Source of the DNA: Candidatus Saccharibacteria bacterium UBA2834
GTDB taxonomy: Bacteria > Patescibacteriota > Saccharimonadia > Saccharimonadales > Saccharimonadaceae
Assembly (NCBI GenBank): GCA_002351365.1
Contig: DEGE01000007.1
Location: 211-5,391, forward strand
Length of the DNA: 5,181 bases
Reading direction: 5' to 3'
Part shown: positions 4,385-5,181 of the stretch, piece after piece
Position numbering within the stretch: the first letter of the stretch is position 1
Layout of the letters: each line of letters begins with the position of its first letter
Translations under genes and position numbers: made by a program
The notes under the pieces: model-generated
Database searches by the model: none
What the model saw: the letters and a program-made list of their open reading frames with translations, nothing else
Told to the model about the DNA's origin: nothing

Positions 4385-5181
4385 CTAAGGCCCCTCTCGT
4401 GGACGCTTGCCACTACGGCGAGCGTCTTTTTTGTGCATGAAGAATAGTAATAGAACCAAAATCGCAACACCAGCAATCACTAAACAATCGCCATCCGACA
4501 ATAATATACCGGTCGCCACCGGCTCCACATTATATCCAGGATCAGTATCACCATTCGGCTTCTCGAAATCTCCCATATCAAAGCCAATTGTTTCGTCGAC
4601 TTTAATCTCACTCGATAGTAGCGAAGACGATTCGCCAATATTATATTCTTCGTCCATATACGCAAAAGATAACAATTCGTCATCGCTGTATTTTAGCTCA
4701 CCAATTCGTACTCTATCGCCAATCTCTGCGTAGCCCAAATCAAAACCGTTCAAACGTACCAGAATATACTGCGCCCCATCCGGAACATTATTAATCGATA
4801 AATAGCTAATATTGGCCTTATCTTTAACGACGACCACATCTGGCGCCGGCAGTACATTATATGTCGGCTCACCAATCCAAACATTAGCCTTAGCAGTCGC
4901 CGATACCCCAGTTGCATCCGTAACTCGCACCTGTACTTCGGCATCATTTGAAAAGACATAGTCCAATGAAGAATCGCCAGCAATCCATCCTTCACCAAGA
5001 TTCCATTCATAACTTACAATCTCGCCTCCTACACTAAAACTACTGCTTGCATCAAACTTTGCATTTTCTCCCGCGGCTACATAATAATCCGTCATCGGCA
5101 AAATGGCATAGACGGTCGCCGAGTCGCTCGCCAAACTGATATTGCGCTTCGCCAACGATTTTTGCGGCAAACGCAACGCCA
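4385..5181 (-). CDS. Membrane-anchored surface protein with PKD-like domain (C-terminal part, 5' end outside window)
   Basis: The frame runs from the right window edge to the TAG at 4387-4385, giving 264 full visible codons. The incomplete codon at the edge is NTG, but the sequence after it is no signal peptide, so the true start most likely lies outside the window. Residues about 26-102 look like a PKD/Ig-like domain: GENAKFDASSSF, then EIVSYEWNLGEG (the family's YxWdfGDG motif), DYVFSNDAEVQVRVTDATG and an end at NVWIG. A second beta-rich region follows (about 105-195), then an acidic, Gly/Pro-rich stalk (195-228). A hydrophobic anchor (CLVIAGVAILVLLLFFM, 232-248) precedes a basic tail (HKKDARRSGKRPREGP), so the C-terminus stays inside and the rest outside. 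What lies N-terminal is unknown; a catalytic domain such as a subtilase would be a guess. Its 3' end contains the terminator of the converging 86-aa gene. Confidence 0.85.
   Translation of the reverse strand, partial: ALRLPQKSLAKRNISLASDSATVYAILPMTDYYVAAGENAKFDASSSFSVGGEIVSYEWNLGEGWIAGDSSLDYVFSNDAEVQVRVTDATGVSATAKANVWIGEPTYNVLPAPDVVVVKDKANISYLSINNVPDGAQYILVRLNGFDLGYAEIGDRVRIGELKYSDDELLSFAYMDEEYNIGESSSLLSSEIKVDETIGFDMGDFEKPNGDTDPGYNVEPVATGILLSDGDCLVIAGVAILVLLLFFMHKKDARRSGKRPREGP
4402..4432 (+). terminator. Rho-independent terminator of the 86-aa gene, inside the opposing CDS
   Basis: GACGCTTGCC (4402-4411) pairs with GGCGAGCGTC (4417-4426), 10 pairs with one T-G wobble, around a 5-base loop, followed by TTTTTT (4427-4432). 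It lies 18 bases after the TAG of the 86-aa gene and wholly within the last codons of the minus-strand surface-protein gene. On the minus strand no T run follows, so it should act only on plus-strand transcripts. Confidence 0.9.

Noticed and set aside
1..5181. UGA read as glycine (code 25)
   Set aside because: No gene needs an in-frame TGA, glycine is written with GGN throughout, and all families have normal length under the standard code.

Overview
The window looks like chromosomal DNA of a small-genome, host-dependent bacterium of the Patescibacteria/CPR type, most plausibly Candidatus Saccharibacteria (TM7). This is inferred from compact gene spacing, thymidine salvage genes packed together, a TrmB-like regulator, secreted PKD-type surface proteins and several small orphan genes. 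All eight genes end in TAA or TAG. No reading frame needs TGA to be read through and glycine uses GGN codons, so the standard bacterial code applies, not the UGA=Gly code of Gracilibacteria/Absconditabacteria.

Layout. Positions 1-561 hold the C-terminal part of an acidic, probably exported protein of unknown function that begins before the window. It converges on a 109-aa orphan gene on the minus strand (603-932), and one bidirectional hairpin terminator (568-592) sits between them. The orphan gene has its own good sigma70-type promoter (980-1008). Divergent from it starts a tight plus-strand cluster: tdk (thymidine kinase, 1058-1642), a tmk-like dTMP kinase (1642-2253, overlapping tdk by one base), ung (uracil-DNA glycosylase, 2257-2904) and a TrmB-like winged-helix regulator (2934-3719). 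The first two enzymes carry thymidine to dTDP, and Ung removes uracil from DNA. Together the three support thymine supply and uracil exclusion in a cell that probably imports nucleosides.

The 403-base stretch 3720-4122 has no convincing protein gene but is dense with signals. It contains a near-consensus promoter (3746-3774), a perfect 9-bp inverted repeat just downstream (3802-3825), a phased array of four DnaA-box-like direct repeats at 21-23-base spacing (3841-3916), a consensus -10 box (3974-3979), and a structured leader with mutually exclusive pairings around the ribosome binding site of the next gene (3986-4122). That gene (4123-4383) encodes an 86-aa protein of unknown function. Its terminator (4402-4432) lies inside the 3' end of the converging minus-strand gene (4385-5181, 5' end outside the window), which encodes the C-terminal part of a surface protein with a PKD-like domain and a C-terminal membrane anchor.

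The most interesting part is 3720-4122. The DnaA-box-like array could be a replication-initiation or DnaA-controlled element, and the leader of the 86-aa gene looks like a translational RNA switch. Both are proposals from sequence inspection only.
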